Source of the DNA: Cellulomonas sp. | GTDB taxonomy: Bacteria; Actinomycetota; Actinomycetes; Actinomycetales; Cellulomonadaceae | NCBI GenBank assembly: GCA_031178805.1 | Contig: JAPSIJ010000151.1 | Span: 1-6,042 of the forward strand | Reading direction: 5' to 3' | DNA length: 6,042 bases | Shown: positions 5,609-6,042 of the stretch, in pieces | How the letters are laid out: the number at the start of each line of letters is the position of its first letter | Position numbering within the stretch: position 1 is the first letter of the stretch | The notes under the pieces: model-generated | Database searches by the model: none | Told to the model about the DNA's origin: nothing | What the model saw: only the letters and a program-made list of their open reading frames with translations | Program-made: the position numbers and the translations under genes

Positions 5609-5614
5609 TGTGCC
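5604..5614. promoter_or_regulatory. Palindrome at the SDR 5' end, possible TetR operator
   Basis: GGCACTGTGCC is a perfect 11-base palindrome centred on 5609 and covers the GTG 5608 codon. A second small dyad, CCACGGTGG (5633-5641), lies 28 bases away centre to centre. A candidate -10, CACAGT (5612-5607), overlaps the first palindrome, with GTGGCG (5636-5631) 18 bases upstream; this would start transcription near 5600 and suit an ATC 5560 start. TetR proteins usually bind such dyads in front of their own operon. The assignment is inference. Confidence 0.3.
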
Positions 5615-5640
5615 AGCCGCACGGCCCGGGCGCCACGGTG

Positions 5641-5667
5641 GTCGCCCGGCCGGCGCGACGGGGCGAC
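5641..5667 (-). terminator. Hairpin after the DksA/TraR-like gene
   Basis: GTCGCCC and GGGCGAC (5641-5647 and 5661-5667) form a seven-pair stem with a 13-base loop, beginning about five bases after the stop of the zinc-finger gene. No T-tract follows. Its position between this gene and the SDR gene argues that they are separate units. Confidence 0.5.
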
Positions 5668-5672
5668 GCCGG

Positions 5673-6029
5673 TCAGCGGCCGGCGCACGCCACGCAGGTC
5701 GCCGCGGCGGGCAGCGCGCGCAGCCGGTCCGCCGGGATCGGCCGCCGGCAGCGGGTGCAGGTCCCGTAGGTGCCCTCCGCCAGCCGGTGCAGCGCGGCGT
5801 CCACCTCGGCCACCCGCTCGCGCATGTCGTGGGTGAGCGCGTCGAGCAGCCGCCGCTCGTACGCGATGGTCGAGCCCTCCGGGTCGTGCTCGTCGTCGGT
5901 GACCGACTCGCGGGCCGCCGACACGACCGCCTCCCGCTCGGCGCCGGTCCCGGCCAGGCGCGCGAGGGCCTCGCGCCGGCGCTCGTGCAGCGCCGCCGCG
6001 ACCTCCGCCGGGTCCAGGTCCTCCACCAC
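5673..6029 (-). CDS. DksA/TraR-family C4 zinc-finger protein
   Basis: This 118-residue protein has an N-terminal helical half (about 7-85) and a four-cysteine zinc finger, C91-x2-C94 and C112-x2-C115, inside the family signature YGTC..C...I...RL.ALP....C..C. The conserved DDEHDPEGSTIAYER segment (45-59) is typical of the short actinobacterial members. DksA acts in the secondary channel of RNA polymerase with ppGpp, but the short actinobacterial homologues are poorly characterised. Here the coiled-coil tip of E. coli DksA cannot be assigned with confidence, so a role in transcription is only inferred from the family. GTG 6029 is chosen (GTG 6026 is next to it). No ribosome-binding site is seen; instead a -10-like hexamer sits at leaderless spacing. 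A hairpin follows the stop. Confidence 0.88.
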   Translation of the reverse strand: MVEDLDPAEVAAALHERRREALARLAGTGAEREAVVSAARESVTDDEHDPEGSTIAYERRLLDALTHDMRERVAEVDAALHRLAEGTYGTCTRCRRPIPADRLRALPAAATCVACAGR

Positions 6030-6042
6030 CCGGCCAGTATCC
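6030..6042 (-). promoter_or_regulatory. Predicted leaderless -10 of the DksA/TraR-like gene
   Basis: GATACT (6041-6036) carries the key A and T of the TANNNT -10 and ends seven bases before GTG 6029; GGCCGG fills the gap. The -35 would fall beyond the window edge. With no Shine-Dalgarno present, a leaderless transcript is the simplest reading. Confidence 0.45.

Noticed and set aside
4685..5836. Long + strand open frame of 383 codons opposite the SDR gene
   Set aside because: Low-complexity Arg/Gly/Pro composition, antisense to an SDR with every catalytic motif intact, and crossing several gene boundaries.
1..6042. CRISPR, tRNA/rRNA, riboswitch, insertion sequence, toxin-antitoxin or defence module
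   Set aside because: No spaced direct repeats, cloverleaf, transposase or terminal inverted repeats, or small toxin-like gene pair could be found. All gene products belong to common chromosomal families.

Overview
The window reads as chromosomal DNA of a very high-GC actinobacterium. Almost every codon ends in G or C, GTG start codons dominate, and the proteins resemble those of Cellulomonas-type Micrococcales. That family placement is inference from overall protein character; no marker gene is present.

Layout. On the + strand there are the last 39 codons of a LacI-family regulator (1-122) and a Cof-type HAD phosphatase (1163-2035). Everything else is on the - strand. Read in the direction of transcription from the right edge, these are a DksA/TraR-type zinc-finger protein (6029-5673), a short-chain dehydrogenase (5608-4775) followed one base later by a TetR regulator (4773-4090), a PhnB-like VOC protein (4030-3551), an EamA/DMT transporter (3480-2512) followed four bases later by a hotdog thioesterase (2507-2046), and a methionine-rich lipoprotein (1019-216). 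Strong hairpins separate the convergent pairs (123-189 and 2027-2041) and follow the DksA-like gene (5641-5667). No stretch over 300 bases lacks a gene.

How the genes work together. There are two probable two-gene operons: SDR-TetR, likely self-controlled by the TetR protein, and transporter-thioesterase. The other genes look like independent units. No mobile element, CRISPR array, RNA gene or defence system was seen, and I do not think the window holds a large undescribed system.

The interesting signals are in gene expression. Three genes without a Shine-Dalgarno sequence (HAD, transporter, DksA-like) each carry a -10-like hexamer ending exactly seven bases before the GTG, which is the geometry of leaderless mRNAs. 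The SDR gene has no convincing canonical start. Its only good ribosome-binding site, GAGAGG, sits seven bases before an ATC codon, and codon use turns typical exactly there. The TetR protein ends in a tandem Ala/Gly-Arg-Glu-Pro repeat with relaxed codon use.
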